A stretch of 64,000 nucleotides of DNA from Nakazawaea peltata (taxonomy: Eukaryota; Ascomycota; Pichiomycetes; Alaninales; Pachysolenaceae): contig BCGQ01000001.1 of NCBI GenBank assembly GCA_001599355.1, forward strand, positions 2,483,135 to 2,547,134, written 5' to 3'. Shown here piece after piece: positions 49,305 through 58,371 of this stretch. How positions within the stretch are numbered: position 1 is the stretch's first letter; each line of letters begins with the position of its first letter. Made by a program: the position numbers and the translations under genes. The notes beneath the pieces were generated by a model. It searched no databases and was not told where the DNA came from. It saw nothing but the letters and a program-made list of their open reading frames with translations.

Positions 49305-50437
49305 TGAGTGGCATACTGATGGAACCAGAAGTTGAGAGGATAGAGCAGCGTGGGCGTCAGTTCAACCCGCCTATGCGACAGGAGTTTCTGTCTAAAAATA
49401 TCCAATTCAAGGGCACACTTGGGTCAAATGCCAATGAGATTCTTCGGAGTCGATCACAGTTCAGTAGGAACTCATCTCTGCACAGCGCTAAAGGTCGGAT
49501 GAATAGTCTGACCAAGGCGTTGATGTCAGCGTATAATGAGAATATGGTGAATGACACTGTGATACCTCAGAACAGGTTGAATCTTGCCAGGCAGGACTCG
49601 ATCACCAGATTTAACCACCACTATCAGCATCAACAGGCCTCATCGCGGGCCAGTTCTCGACATTCCGGTCGTCGAATCGAAGATAACGACTCAATATTGG
49701 ATCATAAGGACCGGTCGCATATGGGAATATCGAATTTTTCAGCAGATGATCTTCATATCGGATCATCTTCTCGTCTTCGATCAGGATTAGGTAATAAAGC
49801 CGCCAGTATATCGGGTCCAGTAGTACGAAGGACACATGGGGAGCACAAAAGATCGTCTTTGAACCATTCTTATAATAACTCACCCAATGACAACTCATCT
49901 TCAGACGTTGGTGATGGCAATGACAGCACTTTTGATCATTATATGGAGACAGATCTCTCTCATAAAGATCCATTTTGGACTCCACCAATATCTGCTGACA
50001 ATATGTTCCCTAAGAACTCATTTGACTCGGCATCTCCTAAGAGTACCCGGCCATTAGCTGAATATCTTCATGAGGCACATCTGACTGCTACTGAGAGCCT
50101 GACTGAGGGTCCATTGACAAGAACTCTGGACCGTCAAATGCATCTCAGAGATCATTTTTTGATTTCATCGAGACGAGAGGAGCCTGAGACCACCGATTTC
50201 GCTCAGAAATGGAACCAGGTCATGAGTATTGACGACAAGAGGATGTTCGAGGCGATAACTAACGATTTAAGAAGAATGGCTCGATACGGTCAAAAACCAG
50301 TAGTGGGAAGTATCCAAAGATTAGCAGAGGGACAAGAACAACTACGGAATTACGCTACAAATGAACAGAAATTCGATCTAACCAAGGCAAGAGCTCATGC
50401 TACATCCTTCTGGAATGAACTTAATGAAGAAAAATAG
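49304..50437 (+). CDS. Unidentified Ser/Asn/His-rich protein
   Basis: 377 aa from ATG 49304 (MSGILMEPEVERIEQRGRQF). I do not recognise it. The first 240 residues are low complexity, rich in Ser, Asn, Arg and His (HHYQHQQASSRASSRHSGRR), with several RxxS sites that could be phosphorylated. The last 130 residues look ordered and helical: FAQKWNQVMSIDDKRMFEAI, NDLRRMARYGQKPVVGSIQR and FDLTKARAHATSFWNELNEE. No signal peptide, membrane span or zinc site is seen. A second ATG at codon 6 is possible. The gene ends 42 bp from the convergent UTP10 stop and is preceded by an overlapping uORF. Coding likelihood is supported by length and by the non-repetitive C-terminal part. Confidence 0.75.
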   Translation: MSGILMEPEVERIEQRGRQFNPPMRQEFLSKNIQFKGTLGSNANEILRSRSQFSRNSSLHSAKGRMNSLTKALMSAYNENMVNDTVIPQNRLNLARQDSITRFNHHYQHQQASSRASSRHSGRRIEDNDSILDHKDRSHMGISNFSADDLHIGSSSRLRSGLGNKAASISGPVVRRTHGEHKRSSLNHSYNNSPNDNSSSDVGDGNDSTFDHYMETDLSHKDPFWTPPISADNMFPKNSFDSASPKSTRPLAEYLHEAHLTATESLTEGPLTRTLDRQMHLRDHFLISSRREEPETTDFAQKWNQVMSIDDKRMFEAITNDLRRMARYGQKPVVGSIQRLAEGQEQLRNYATNEQKFDLTKARAHATSFWNELNEEK

Positions 50438-50479
50438 GCATTGTATAATAATAATGAAGTCGTTTAATATGTATTTTCT

Positions 50480-53400
50480 TTAATCAAGATATCTATCTAA
50501 AGGTTCACCTAAAACGGACTCGATGACTTTAACCAAACCACTTCTTACCTCGTATTCGACCTCCTCGTCATCGTCATCCAACAATTCAGCAATCAATGGG
50601 ACCAACTGAGGTAATAATCCCAACCATTGGTCACCCACCTTTTGGTAGATCATTTTCAAGGTACGAGCAGTCCAGAACTTCTCACGAGCACGACAAGAAA
50701 GAGCCAAATGTGACATCAACAACTCATTAAGAGCCTTGTTATGTGAGTCGGAACCACAAGTTTGAGCTGCCGAAGAAATGGCCTTAACAAGGTACTTACC
50801 AATTCCATCCTCAATAGAGACAAGTTGGTCAGCTAAAGATTTGGAAATCAACTCGAAACGAGAATCGGTCGACCAGAAATCGTCACGGTCGTATTTGAAC
50901 GACGAGATCAACGAAATCAAGAGAACACGACGTAAATTGATATCGACGAGGTCTCCGTTCAGAAGTCTCAGCAATAATCTCTCTACATTATCCATTAAGT
51001 ACGAGTAATACGAGGTGACGATCGACTTCAAGTTCTCTTGTAATTTGTTGAAGAACTTGAAGAAGGCAAGGACTCTAGCAGGCTCGGAGATCGCTGGAGA
51101 AGCACCTTCACCATCGAAAGCCCATCTGGCCATGCTGGCAAACAACGGACGGAAGCTCTTGTCGTTCAATTTCATCACATAGGTGATACCACACTGGTAT
51201 AACGACAGCTCGATACGATGGATAGTATTGGACTCGTATTTACTGGAACTACGGTACTCGAGTGCTTGGAGTAAGAAGCGGAAGAAACGGTTCAGTTCAG
51301 TCGAAGCAGAACGTTTATCGATCTTCTCTACAGTGAGCTCCATGGTGTGTAAGAACAAACCAATTGCGACTGGATCCAATTGGGTCATCTCGATCCAAAT
51401 GGAGGTCAAAGATTTCAATACTTCCTTCAATTCCAAACTCTCAACGATGACATCCAAAAGAGATAATCTAGTGGACTCAGCAATAGTTCTGGCATTGAAA
51501 GCAAGCTTGAAGATCTCGTTCAAATTGGTCAAGATAAAGGCTGGTAACTTCTTAATCACACAAGAGAACAAAACGAGTACCGAGACTTGTAAAAGTTCTT
51601 TGTCATTGGAAGACTCGGACTCATAGAAGATCTCAAAGACTCGAGGGATGATCTTCGGGAAGAGACCAATCATCTTAACACCTACGATGGATATAATAGT
51701 TGTTATACAGTTCATAGAGGCGATCAAAATCTCCGGAGCATCTTTATGAAGCAATCCACGATCGGTGATGAGCACACGCAAGGTATCGATGAGGAGAGCA
51801 GAGTCGAGATGAGATGAGAATTTGCCAAATACAGTACTCAATGAGTCAATGGACGATTGAGAGAGTTCTACGTCTTGTTTACTTTGGACATTACTGAGTA
51901 AGACCGGAACTAAATCGATAGCAGCAGATTGGGCCAGCAGATCGGTTGAGGATTCCAATTCGAACTTCTTTCCAGCCAAAAGAGTCAAGTATCTTGCGAC
52001 TCCCAAGTCCAGCAGTTCTCTAGGAACAAGAACTGGAGTAACTGCCTCTATAAATGTCTTTATAGGTAACAAATTCAAGATATCACCTAAGATTTTGTAG
52101 AGATTAGAGGAGATAGTTTCGGATTGGGAGGTCAATTGGGCCAAAATGAACAGAACAAGATCACTGAAGGACAGTTTAAGATCAGCAGTTGCTTGAGATT
52201 CAGAGTCGAGTAAAACCGAGGCGATTTTAACTCTCAAATGAGGTAAAGAACTCAAGTCAACATTACCAGTGATGGTCTGATCCAAGAAATTGGTCATGTT
52301 GTTACGTAAATTGGTCAATTCCACAGGTGTCAACGATACAACATTGACTCCGAAGATACTACGAGCGATTAAACTCTTATACTCAGCAGATTCAGGGTCC
52401 AATTGAACTACTGGCAAGAGGTTACATAATTTCAAGTACTCGTGGAAGGCATGAAGTTGGTCGACAGGGTCGAAATTCTTCAAATAAGAAGAACCAAACT
52501 CCAAAAGAGCCCTACAATCAGCCATCTTATGCTTACTATAAGCTCTAGAATACTGTTGTCCACACAAGAAGAGCACTAAACTCATACTCAGTTGGACACC
52601 CAAGATTCTAGTCAAAGTAGAGAATAATCTGACCCTACGGTGTCTTGGGATGTGTTGGAAAGCACTGACGAAGGAGGCAGTCAAGAACTCAATCTCCTCG
52701 ACCTTTCCGTTCTGAGAGGCCGAAGCCAAAGCAGGAACTACACACATAATAGTCTGTTCGACGACATGGCTGGAAAACTCGTCATCTTGTCTGACCGTAT
52801 GAGCACCCATGAAGGTGAAGATAGGCATGACAGAGTGGAGGACAGTCTCAGGAGCCAACGAAGCCAAAGCAGCAACTACAAGTAATAATTTATTCTGGAC
52901 TTGAGGAGAGGCTGAAGATCTGATCGTAGCAACGATGGAATCGATTCTGATACTTGACAGATCGGCGAGTTTCTTGGAGTCATGATCGATTTTCAAGCTC
53001 TCAATTACCTTTAATAAACAAGAAGCCAAGGTTTCTTGAGTATAAACTACAGGAAGATTACCGTCATTATCTAAAGTCTCTAAATCGTTCAAGACATTCA
53101 ACAATTTCTGTAATAATGGGACAGAGACTGAATGTAACTCGGTGTTTAAGAGGACTTCTAAGATGAGAGTGACCTTTTTCAAGTGATCACCAGCCAATTT
53201 AGACACCAGACTGTCTTTCATGGCCAGTCTAGTTGACAGAGATGATCTTCTTCTTCTCTTGACAGTACCAGTCATATCTTGGGTCTGAGTCAAAGTGGAT
53301 TTCTTCAAGAGCAGAACAAAGATATCGCTGGACATGTTGAGAGGACCCAAAAGTTCAAGAGGGTCAATATCAGCACTCGAAGAGTCGATAATATTGCTGA

Positions 53401-55723
53401 CAATCTCCAATTGGAACTCATGTTTCAAATGAGGATACATTTCTTTCAACTTCAGAGCACATAACTCTACTAATTGCTCTTCACCTGAAGAAAGACCTTT
53501 AGCTACGAATTCTACAGCATGGTGGTTCTTTTCTTTGGTAGAAACTAAGCTGACAATGGTCGATTCGAAGTCACTGAAGGAAATACCAGCATCTTCACAG
53601 TTGAAAGACCATGTCGATCTGTCATCAAAGTAGTTCTTTAACAATTCCTCGAATAATTGAGAAGGTAAAGACACTCCCTTGACGACATGTTTAGCATTTA
53701 CGATGATTTGGATAAGCCTCATCTTTAATACTACTAAATTACTGGCCAAGGCATGAGAAACGAACATGGCATACAATAATTTACTGTTCTTCTTATCGGA
53801 TTCGATGATTTTATCCAACTTTGAGAAGATTTGATCCAGATCCAAGGCGAAAGATTCGGCAGAATCGGCCAATTCAGCATAAAGATGGGTGATCTCTTTA
53901 GGATCTAAGACTACTAATTGATCTGAGTTGGACAGGTAGATGGTTTTGGCCATGAAAAGGTCTTGGAAGTCTGGAGATTCCTTGGATTTGATGGTGGAAA
54001 TCAACTCACAAGCTCCTCTTCTGATGGAGGCCTTCTTATCGGCCAATAAAACCACCAAAGAAGGAAGAACCACAAACAAAGAAACCTTTCTATTCAAAAT
54101 CTCCTTGAATCTACGTCTTAAAATAGTTATAGACAGTAATCTTGCCCTGATAGGAACACTCAGAGACATCAGGACTCTCAATAAGAACGAAATAGAGCTC
54201 TCTGGAGAGCTGAAGACGGTCTTGTTGAAGGTTTGGAAGTACTTGTTCTGAATAGAGTCTACGAAAATGGTTACTAATCTTTTAAATTCGGAATTGGTGG
54301 CCGAATTCGATACTAAGAAGGAAGATTGGTCGGATTTTGAGAGATTCAGACTCAAATCTGCAGCTTCAGGAGCATCTTCGAACAGTTCTTGATCCTCTGG
54401 GTCCTCAGAAATACCCTCAAGAACGTCCTCTTCAACTAAAGTAACCTTCAATAACATTTCCAACGATTCTAAACTAGTATCATTCTCAAGTAAAGTAGCT
54501 ACGAATAAAGGTTTGTTCTTTTTAATTAAGAATTGGAAATATTCCAGAGATTGGGTCTGAGACTTCAAGAGATCGGTCAAGATGAGCTTGAAAGAGGTCT
54601 CGGAGGTCAAGTTGGCTTTAGTGAAGATCTCAGAGAACAAAGTGCCCGACATATTGTCATTGACAATACAAGATCTGATATAACTGGAGATGAATTTCTT
54701 GTTTCTGGCATCTTTGAATAAGATTTCTTTGAGGTCATCGGAGGTCTCGATCTCAGCTAACAGAGATGACACATTGAGAGGCAAGGCATCGGTGGACTGA
54801 ACAGCTTGGTAGATTTTTAACACAGCTGCCAAACTGTGTTTAGTAACAGTAGGAGTCGAGGTCAAAATCGAGTCGATACAAGCCAATAAAACGTCCTGTG
54901 ATAATGGGACAGACGAGGCAAATACCGATAAAATCGAATAAGCAGCTAACTTAGCATCTTGGGAACTTGATTTCAAAAGCTCACCACACGTCTTCAAGAC
55001 ACTTGGGGTCAACTCCTCCAATTTACCAGGACTGTCAAACAGCATCGACATAACTGAGGCGATGGTACAGCCTAAATAGAACACCAATTGTTTAGAGTTT
55101 TGGTTCTTGTAGTTTAATTGTTGGACCAAGTACAGCGAGTAGAATTTGGAGAAATCAACATCGGTGAAAGCCCTGAACATCACCTGTTGAGATGGAGTCC
55201 TTCCAGATTTCTTGAAATTGGATAAGAACTCAAAGATGTTAGGGAAACTTTGCTGAGGGATAACGTACAAGACACGGTTGAAAACTGGACGGTTATAATA
55301 TGGCAAGGCACTCAAGATCAACTCTTCCAGGTTATGAACATTGATATTGAACCTTCTTAAAGGCCATTCGGCCAGTTTGATTGAGATGGTCAAGTCCCAA
55401 AATGGGGATAACAAGTTCAAAAAGGCAGTGACTTGAGCATCTAAATTATTGTTCTGTTCTTGAGATTGGACAGATCTGTCAATGTTGATAGTTGTCTCAT
55501 GGAAGATGGTATCTCTGAACTTGGCAAATCTTCTGTCAATCAGACATAACTCCTCCAACAGGTCGACTGCATCATAGTAGATGGTCTCGTAGTCTTGAGT
55601 AGCGGCGTACTTTGGTTCGTAGACGAAGGAAACCGAATGTAACTTTGATCTTTTCTTACGATCCAAAGCAATGGTTTGGTTGGCCGTTGCAATGGTCGAA
55701 AGTTGGGCTGATAATGAGGACAT
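50480..55723 (-). CDS. UTP10: Utp10/HEATR1, HEAT-repeat subunit of the t-UTP (SSU processome)
   Basis: Nucleolar scaffold of the UTP-A/t-UTP complex, needed for pre-18S processing and rDNA transcription. 1747 aa (yeast 1769), ATG complement 55721-55723. The N-terminal signature is intact: MSSLSAQLSTIATANQTIAL, then KLHSVSFVYEPKYAATQDYE. HEAT repeats fill the rest. The C-terminal BP28CT-type domain (about 1480-1620) and tail (KFWTARTLKMIYQKVGDQWL, LDDDDEEVEYEVRSGLVKVI) match the family end. Codon use is moderately biased to preferred codons. The promoter has an RRPE palindrome 48 bp upstream of the ATG and a repeat array just beyond. Confidence 0.97.
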   Translation of the reverse strand: MSSLSAQLSTIATANQTIALDRKKRSKLHSVSFVYEPKYAATQDYETIYYDAVDLLEELCLIDRRFAKFRDTIFHETTINIDRSVQSQEQNNNLDAQVTAFLNLLSPFWDLTISIKLAEWPLRRFNINVHNLEELILSALPYYNRPVFNRVLYVIPQQSFPNIFEFLSNFKKSGRTPSQQVMFRAFTDVDFSKFYSLYLVQQLNYKNQNSKQLVFYLGCTIASVMSMLFDSPGKLEELTPSVLKTCGELLKSSSQDAKLAAYSILSVFASSVPLSQDVLLACIDSILTSTPTVTKHSLAAVLKIYQAVQSTDALPLNVSSLLAEIETSDDLKEILFKDARNKKFISSYIRSCIVNDNMSGTLFSEIFTKANLTSETSFKLILTDLLKSQTQSLEYFQFLIKKNKPLFVATLLENDTSLESLEMLLKVTLVEEDVLEGISEDPEDQELFEDAPEAADLSLNLSKSDQSSFLVSNSATNSEFKRLVTIFVDSIQNKYFQTFNKTVFSSPESSISFLLRVLMSLSVPIRARLLSITILRRRFKEILNRKVSLFVVLPSLVVLLADKKASIRRGACELISTIKSKESPDFQDLFMAKTIYLSNSDQLVVLDPKEITHLYAELADSAESFALDLDQIFSKLDKIIESDKKNSKLLYAMFVSHALASNLVVLKMRLIQIIVNAKHVVKGVSLPSQLFEELLKNYFDDRSTWSFNCEDAGISFSDFESTIVSLVSTKEKNHHAVEFVAKGLSSGEEQLVELCALKLKEMYPHLKHEFQLEIVSNIIDSSSADIDPLELLGPLNMSSDIFVLLLKKSTLTQTQDMTGTVKRRRRSSLSTRLAMKDSLVSKLAGDHLKKVTLILEVLLNTELHSVSVPLLQKLLNVLNDLETLDNDGNLPVVYTQETLASCLLKVIESLKIDHDSKKLADLSSIRIDSIVATIRSSASPQVQNKLLLVVAALASLAPETVLHSVMPIFTFMGAHTVRQDDEFSSHVVEQTIMCVVPALASASQNGKVEEIEFLTASFVSAFQHIPRHRRVRLFSTLTRILGVQLSMSLVLFLCGQQYSRAYSKHKMADCRALLEFGSSYLKNFDPVDQLHAFHEYLKLCNLLPVVQLDPESAEYKSLIARSIFGVNVVSLTPVELTNLRNNMTNFLDQTITGNVDLSSLPHLRVKIASVLLDSESQATADLKLSFSDLVLFILAQLTSQSETISSNLYKILGDILNLLPIKTFIEAVTPVLVPRELLDLGVARYLTLLAGKKFELESSTDLLAQSAAIDLVPVLLSNVQSKQDVELSQSSIDSLSTVFGKFSSHLDSALLIDTLRVLITDRGLLHKDAPEILIASMNCITTIISIVGVKMIGLFPKIIPRVFEIFYESESSNDKELLQVSVLVLFSCVIKKLPAFILTNLNEIFKLAFNARTIAESTRLSLLDVIVESLELKEVLKSLTSIWIEMTQLDPVAIGLFLHTMELTVEKIDKRSASTELNRFFRFLLQALEYRSSSKYESNTIHRIELSLYQCGITYVMKLNDKSFRPLFASMARWAFDGEGASPAISEPARVLAFFKFFNKLQENLKSIVTSYYSYLMDNVERLLLRLLNGDLVDINLRRVLLISLISSFKYDRDDFWSTDSRFELISKSLADQLVSIEDGIGKYLVKAISSAAQTCGSDSHNKALNELLMSHLALSCRAREKFWTARTLKMIYQKVGDQWLGLLPQLVPLIAELLDDDDEEVEYEVRSGLVKVIESVLGEPLDRYLD

Positions 55724-55770
55724 TGTGGTTATCAGGACCGGTGGTTCTTTCGAATGATCTTTGTTTGTTA

Positions 55771-55784
55771 GTGAAAATTTTCAC
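55771..55784 (-). promoter_or_regulatory. RRPE palindrome of UTP10
   Basis: GTGAAAATTTTCAC is a perfect 14-bp palindrome 48-61 bp upstream of the UTP10 ATG. It contains the TGAAAATTTT core of the ribosomal RNA processing element bound by Stb3 in S. cerevisiae, and UTP10 belongs to that regulon there. Confidence 0.55.
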
Positions 55785-55805
55785 TTATAAAAAATTTTTT
55801 TCACT

Positions 55806-55937
55806 ATGAAAAATTGTATGCAGAGCTTAAGTATGGGAGTTTAGTATGGAAAATTAGTATGGAAAATTAGTATGGACAGCTTAAGTATGGGAAATTAGTA
55901 GGGAAAATTAGAATTAGTATGGACAGCTTAAGTATGG
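55806..55937 (-). repeat. 13-bp tandem array upstream of UTP10 (unit AATTTTCCATACT on the minus strand)
   Basis: On the plus strand: AGTATGGAAAATT twice in a row, then AGTATGGACAGCTTA (55874 region), AGTATGGGAAATT, AGTAGGGAAAATT, AGTATGGACAGCTTA again, and AGTATGGAGTTA. About nine units are visible, with a higher-order copy of the GACAGCTTAAGTATGG segment. It lies 83-214 bp upstream of the ATG and, read toward UTP10, matches the TRA1 array unit at about 11 of 13 positions. Confidence 0.75.
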
Positions 55938-56396
55938 AGTTAAGCGTGAAGGAAGAGGGTGCTGTAATTGATGAAAAAACCGGAGGGGGGCTACTGAAAT
56001 TGCTATATATGGGTCTATATGGTCTACTATACATGACTCAATCCTGAGTTACCTCCCCCAACTCCTGCTCATCAAAATCAATACCCCCCATCCACCTCCT
56101 CATCTCCATTTTAGGAGGGTCTCGAGTCCCGATAAGAGAGGTGCGATGCTTCCCCAAAACGGTAACCCAGATGAGCGAAAAAGAAATGTGCCTCGAATTT
56201 CATCTCCTTACTTAGAGGCGGAGTGACACCGGCATCTCAGAATTGGGGATGATGCAGAAGTGCGAGACTAAGGAAAGGCCAATCGCCGTTTCATACAGTT
56301 GAACAATACAGAATAAGCTTTTTTCGGTTTCAGATATAAATATCACCTCTATTCCTTTCAGCTGTCTTTTTCACCTTCTATAATTAACTACTAAAT

Positions 56397-56649
56397 ATGC
56401 CAGTACGTAAAGAATTTTTCAACTAAAAACAAGAAATTTACTAACGCCTATTAATAGAGAGGTCACCGTGGACCACCACCTCCTCCAGGAGGATACCAAC
56501 AACAACAACAACCTATGTACAACCAACAACCTCCTCCTCCTCACCATGGGGAAAGAAGAGACCGTGGATGTTTATGGAGCTGTGTTGCTCTGATTTGTTA
56601 CTGTTGTGCTGTTGACGAATGTTGCAAGTGTTTGTGCTGTTGTTGTTAG
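56397..56649 (+). CDS. CYSTM-family small Cys-rich tail-anchored protein (spliced)
   Basis: Missed by simple frame calling because exon 1 is only ATGCCA (56397-56402). The intron is 56403-56457 (55 nt; GTACGT, TACTAAC at 56439-56445, ATAG). Exon 2 is 56458-56649. The product is 65 aa: a Gly/Pro/Gln/Tyr-rich head (MPRGHRGPPPPPGGYQQQQQ, PPPPHHGERRDRG) and a Cys-rich end (CLWSCVA[CTG]ICYCCAVDE, CCKCLCCCC). This is the CYSTM layout, whose members (yeast YDL012C, YBR016W, YDR210W) are palmitoylated tail-anchored plasma-membrane proteins linked to stress tolerance. The CTG (56590-56592) lies in the hydrophobic Cys segment and reads well as Ala. Confidence 0.85.
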
Positions 56650-56836
56650 TTGGGGATACCCCCTCCTCCGACCCCTTTTTTTAGTTAGAGTACTTAAAAA
56701 ATTGCTAAGATTTCTTTAGATTTTTGTAATTGTTTAGCCGTATCTTTTTCGTAGCTTTAAGAGGGTGTAGTACTGGTGTAGAATTGTGTACTGAGGTAAA
56801 ATTGAGATCTAGGCGTTAAGGAGAATAGAGGAGATC

Positions 56837-57718
56837 ATGCCAAGTAGAATCATCTCCAAATCAATTGAAAACTGGTCTCATCCCAAAATTTACCTGAAAA
56901 TTGAGGATATCTCCGATAATGATGACTTCTGTATTGAGGTGAGCCTTACTGACGGTGAACATAACTATAGACTAGATAAACCAGTTACTAGATCGGGATT
57001 GTTGAGCTTAATAAAAGAAGAAACAACCGCAGATATTGTTTATGATGTGTTAGTAACGGGAATACTAGACGATGGAGAAACATATAATGTTCAGTTCAAT
57101 GTGAATACTGAGGACTCGGCACCAAGATTGGCCTTAAATGTACTAGAGTCAAGACTTGGAGTATGGATTATCATACTAGGGGATATATATTTGGTGGAGG
57201 ATCCAACAATGGAAATAGATCTATTCAGCTGGTTTGAAGATCTTACTGAATCCAATAAACAATTGGTGAATCAAGTGGAATTGCAGAAACGTGATAATCG
57301 TAAACTTGAATTCCAAGTCAAAGACATGGAACAACAGTTCGAGACTGTTATGGAACATTATGAGAAATTGAAAGAGTCTACCGGGAAATTTGTACAGCTT
57401 TTAAACGAGAAGAAGAGAAAGATTCTGGAGTTATCAGGAGAGATTCCTTATCCGTCACCATTTCTTAATTATAATATTGAGCTGGGGATACCTACAGTGA
57501 AGAAGGAAGAATCTATAGTAAAGTTAGAAGATGTGCCTGTAAAGTTGGAGGAAGGGGAAGTGGAAATGGGGAGTGAATTCACTAACAAACATACACAAAA
57601 TACAATAACAGAAGCTATGAATCCAAAACCAGAACCTACAAGTACTCCCATCCCCGACATTGAATCCACAGACGAAGACATCGACGATAACTTATCATTG
57701 ACAGATGATAGTGAATAA
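56837..57718 (+). CDS. LIF1: Lif1/XRCC4-family non-homologous end-joining factor
   Basis: Partner of DNA ligase IV (Dnl4) in double-strand-break end joining; nuclear. 293 aa from ATG 56837. The N-terminal beta-sandwich head covers about residues 1-130 (IYLKIEDISDNDDFCIEVSL, ALNVLESRLGVWII). A long coiled coil follows (about 133-205): LTESNKQLVNQVELQKRDNR, KLEFQVKDMEQQFETVMEHY, ending in FVQLLNEKKRKILEL. The last block closely resembles the FILVLNEKKTKI end of the XRCC4 stalk. The acidic tail (STDEDIDDNLSLTDDSE) looks like a casein-kinase and Xrs2-type phospho-target, which is inference. Length is a little short for S. cerevisiae Lif1 (about 421) and close to other yeasts. Confidence 0.85.
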   Translation: MPSRIISKSIENWSHPKIYLKIEDISDNDDFCIEVSLTDGEHNYRLDKPVTRSGLLSLIKEETTADIVYDVLVTGILDDGETYNVQFNVNTEDSAPRLALNVLESRLGVWIIILGDIYLVEDPTMEIDLFSWFEDLTESNKQLVNQVELQKRDNRKLEFQVKDMEQQFETVMEHYEKLKESTGKFVQLLNEKKRKILELSGEIPYPSPFLNYNIELGIPTVKKEESIVKLEDVPVKLEEGEVEMGSEFTNKHTQNTITEAMNPKPEPTSTPIPDIESTDEDIDDNLSLTDDSE

Positions 57719-58371
57719 CATCATTACACCAAATAAGAAATCCGTGTATCGGTCGTGTATAATTTACTAAGTAGTGCGCATAGCAAATACCAACCATCGG
57801 TTCAAAATAGTGACAAAATTACTGCAAAATCGGTGGTTGTTAAGCGCTGTTTATAATTAGCGCGCACAAGGCCGCGCACAAGGCCGCGCACAACCCCCAC
57901 AAGGCTTTCCCAAGCCTAACTCGCGCACCAACTGATCGTCGCTCAGTAAGCATTTCACTGTATAATATTTTAAAATTATTTCTTCGTTAAACTAATAGTA
58001 TAGATTTCATATGCATGGATTTCATGATCTGCTATGAAATTCGACACCATTAAAAAGTAGCCACAAATAGTAGACACCTTTCCCCGACAATTCATCTTTT
58101 CCTCCCAGATTCATACTTTTCATTCCATCCCAATCTCCTCCCAAGTCTCCCCAATTCTCTCTACCTCCACCACCTCTCCACCTCCCCCCCTGCATCTCAA
58201 CCCTTGAACCTCTTTCTCTTTGCTGTCAAATTCTCCTACTATATATAGAACCCGCGCTCGAAGCACAATCCTAACAATCTCAAGGAAAAAATTTTTATTT
58301 CTTCGAGGAGTGTTAGGGAAGGGAAAAGCAACTTGACGAGACAACATTAACAAGTGCTGGAGTAAGAAGAC
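57719..58371. other. Spacer LIF1-MRN1 (MRN1 promoter and leader)
   Basis: No gene seen. 57862-57893 holds 2.7 copies of the 12-mer GCGCACAAGGCC. Pyrimidine-rich leader sequence fills 58080-58230; TATATATAG (about 58239) is the likely MRN1 TATA; GGAAAAAATTTTTAT (58284-58298) is another A(n)T(n) element about 75 bp upstream of the ATG. Confidence 0.55.
57862..57893. repeat. Tandem 12-bp GC-rich repeat
   Basis: GCGCACAAGGCC at 57862-57873 and 57874-57885, then GCGCACAA at 57886-57893. Copies are identical, so the duplication is recent or maintained. It is GC-rich within an AT-rich spacer. Confidence 0.7.

Larger units (their letters stand above)
55724..56396. promoter_or_regulatory. Divergent spacer UTP10 / CYSTM gene
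   Basis: Contains the UTP10 RRPE and repeat array on the left. The right part (56100-56390) is the CYSTM gene promoter, with C-rich CCCC words, and ends in an AT-rich leader (GATATAAATATCACC about 56332-56346, TATA-like). No other gene seen. Confidence 0.55.

Noticed and set aside
57785-57850. GGTTCAAAATAG as a tRNA B-box near LIF1
   Set aside because: The 3' part does not match the B-box and no cloverleaf arms are found around it.
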